A stretch of 52,503 nt of DNA, from assembly GCA_014237975.1 (NCBI GenBank), contig JABACA010000011.1:10607-63109 (forward strand), given 5' to 3'. Below are positions 50,867-52,503 of the stretch, piece by piece (within the stretch, counting starts at the first letter, position 1; each line of letters opens with the position of its first letter). The DNA is from Mariniblastus sp. (GTDB lineage: Bacteria > Planctomycetota > Planctomycetia > Pirellulales > Pirellulaceae). The translations under genes and the position numbers were made by a program. Under the pieces are notes generated by a model. The model had not been told where the DNA came from, made no database searches, and saw nothing but the letters and a program-made list of their open reading frames with translations.

Positions 50867-51334
50867 CTATTCTTCAAAATCAGGCCGCTTGAGGATCTCG
50901 GAAACAACGATCGCCTGCCGAACGGTTGCGGGCGACTTGAGCATCTGGACCAGTTCTCGTGCAATCTGAGACGAATCATCACGGGTCGTTTGGTTCTGCC
51001 CGTCGTCCGTTATGGTTGCACGGTTATCCATCTTCGAAAAGTCTCGATCGAATTTGCTACCCAATCGTTCGGCTACAGCATCGTCTACATTCTGGATACG
51101 CTCACCCAGATTCCGAGCATGTTTAGCAATTTCCGAAGTGTTGATATGAGTACGAACATGTTCGGCAACGCCCTGTTGACGCATGGTTGGCGAGGGCTCA
51201 ACGATTTCAACTTCACTGATCACCTCGCGCAAGCGTTGCGAAGGCTGCTTGGGCTGAGCCTGTTTTTGCTGCTGCACTTGCTGGTTGCGGCGCTCGGCAG
51301 CTCGTCTCAGAAATTCTTCAATATCTCGGGCCAT
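50867..51334 (-). CDS. small hydrophilic protein next to floA
   Basis: 155 residues, no membrane segment. The N-terminal half is Gln/Arg-rich and likely coiled (FLRRAAERRNQQVQQQKQAQ). The C-terminus (VQMLKSPATVRQAIVVSEIL) is helical and ends KRPDFEE. I do not recognise a family with a known role. It starts 15 bp after the floA stop, so it is coexpressed with floA and may work at the same membrane sites. Confidence 0.75.
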   Translation of the reverse strand: MARDIEEFLRRAAERRNQQVQQQKQAQPKQPSQRLREVISEVEIVEPSPTMRQQGVAEHVRTHINTSEIAKHARNLGERIQNVDDAVAERLGSKFDRDFSKMDNRATITDDGQNQTTRDDSSQIARELVQMLKSPATVRQAIVVSEILKRPDFEE

Positions 51335-51349
51335 CAGTAAATACGTCCA

Positions 51350-52459
51350 TTATTCGTTGGGATAATCCGGGCCTTCGGTTTTTCCACTGCCGGCGATCGC
51401 AATCGACTTCCTCATATCGGTGTCTGCCTGGACGTTACGTAATTTGTAATAATCAAGAATGCCAAGCTTGCCACTGCGAAAACTGTCCGCCATCGCTTTG
51501 GGCACATCGGCCTCTGCCGCAACCAATTCCGCGCGACTCTCTTCGATCGATGCCATGTTTTCCTGTTCTTTAGCGACTGCCATGGCTCGTTTTCCTTCGG
51601 CGCGAGCCCGTGCAACCCGTGTGTCGGCTTCCGCTTGATCCGCTCGCAGCCGCGCCCCAATATTGTCACCCACATCAATGTCGGCAATATCGATCGATAC
51701 AATCTCAAATGCCGTTTGGGAATCCAGGCGACGAGCCAATACCGCTTTGGAAATCAGGTCCGGATTTTCCAAAACAGCCTTATGGTCATCTGCCGACCCG
51801 ATCGCGCTCACAATGCCTTCACCGACCCGGGCAACAATCGTTTCCTCGGTGGCACCGCCAATGAGTTGCTGCAGGTTGGATCGAACCGTGACCCGGGCGC
51901 GAACCTTCAACTGAATCCCGTCACGGGCAACCGCATCGAGAGAACGTCGCGAATCACCTTTGGCGGGACAATCAATCACGCGGGGATAAACACTGGTCTG
52001 AACCGCTTCCAGTACATTACGACCTGCCAAATCGATGGCCGCTGCTTTGGTGAATGACAATTCGATGTTTTTGGCTTTGTGCGCGGCAACCAAAGCGCGG
52101 GTCACCAGCGGTACATTTCCACCGGCCATATAATGTGCTTCCAGGGCACTGGTGGTCAACTCCGGATCATTTATCCCCGATTGGATGACCATGATTTTAC
52201 TGGGGACGATCACGGCCGCCTTCACTTTTCGAAACGACATCCCGATCAAATCCCAAATCGTGATCTTCGCGCCCGTCAAAACCGACTGAATCCACCAGCG
52301 AAAATAGGACATGAATACAGCCGCTACAATCACCACAACGAAAAATAAAATCAGCCCGCCAACCAGCAAGGCAATGTCCATCAGCTCCATCTTCTCTTGT
52401 TGAGCCAAATGGATTGGCATGGTCGTGGATAACTGGGAAAAGGCAAACGTAACGGTCAT
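51350..52459 (-). CDS. floA: flotillin-like protein FloA
   Basis: SPFH-domain membrane scaffold that organises lipid microdomains; 369 residues from ATG 52459 (GAGAG upstream). An internal ATG at 52390 gives [20 protein letters not shown], nearer the usual FloA N-terminus. After the membrane segment come [20 protein letters not shown] and [40 protein letters not shown] and [20 protein letters not shown] follow, then an Ala/Glu-rich coiled coil. This is a full-length YqfA/FloA pattern. Its upstream partner (often an NfeD protein) would lie beyond the window. Confidence 0.94.
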   Translation of the reverse strand: MTVTFAFSQLSTTMPIHLAQQEKMELMDIALLVGGLILFFVVVIVAAVFMSYFRWWIQSVLTGAKITIWDLIGMSFRKVKAAVIVPSKIMVIQSGINDPELTTSALEAHYMAGGNVPLVTRALVAAHKAKNIELSFTKAAAIDLAGRNVLEAVQTSVYPRVIDCPAKGDSRRSLDAVARDGIQLKVRARVTVRSNLQQLIGGATEETIVARVGEGIVSAIGSADDHKAVLENPDLISKAVLARRLDSQTAFEIVSIDIADIDVGDNIGARLRADQAEADTRVARARAEGKRAMAVAKEQENMASIEESRAELVAAEADVPKAMADSFRSGKLGILDYYKLRNVQADTDMRKSIAIAGSGKTEGPDYPNE

Positions 52460-52503
52460 TCCAGTCTCTCGAAAAAATACATATTTCAGATTGGTCTGAC
52501 CTC

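Overview
The window is chromosomal DNA of a planctomycete, most likely of the Pirellulales/Rhodopirellula type. Pointers are: secreted proteins typical only of that phylum, a sigma-70 factor with extra DNA-binding domains in front, an EF-Tu with an unusual switch I, a NusG with a long acidic head, and a GAF-HlyD fusion protein. There are no rRNA genes, insertion sequences, prophage genes or CRISPR arrays. It is an ordinary core-genome region with several unusual proteins.

Left part (1-14890, all minus strand): the ancestral translation/transcription superoperon. In transcription order it reads promoter, tRNA-Thr(TGT), tRNA-Tyr, tRNA-Gly, tRNA-Thr(GGT), tuf, tRNA-Trp, secE, nusG, rplK, rplA, rplJ, rplL, rpoB, rpoC. 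The first five genes match the E. coli tufB operon; the rest matches secE-nusG-rplKAJL-rpoBC. rpoC runs off the window start and carries a helix-hairpin-helix (H3TH-like) tail after its normal C-terminus. A sigma factor with its own terminator lies upstream (15249-16934).

Middle part (17534-30634): a secreted protein, two overlapping purine nucleoside phosphorylases that differ at the base-recognition residue, a secreted protein with a 15-bp tandem repeat, a GlpG-type rhomboid protease, a GAF-HlyD adaptor with a DUF456 membrane protein and a second HlyD adaptor, a secreted protein with a family 2 glycosyltransferase, and a short-chain dehydrogenase.

Ribonucleotide reductase (30711-35094): nrdA-nrdB read from a promoter overlapped by two NrdR-like boxes 31 bp apart. 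NrdB has Phe where the radical Tyr normally sits and all six Chlamydia-type metal ligands, so it is a class Ic (Mn/Fe) subunit. nrdA is intact in frame except for a single UAA at codon 534, just before the catalytic residues. This is either a sequence error, a real nonsense mutation or readthrough, and is the most striking oddity here.

Right part (35234-52459): a SprT-like metalloprotein, a Gly-rich surface protein, the operon lipA-thiS-thiG, smpB, an ABC/FtsX transporter operon with a HEAT-like protein and two DUF3299-like Cys-Cys proteins (possibly metal transport), betaine-lipid genes btaA-btaB, sufS with a beta-hydroxyacid dehydrogenase, and floA (flotillin-like) with a small partner gene.
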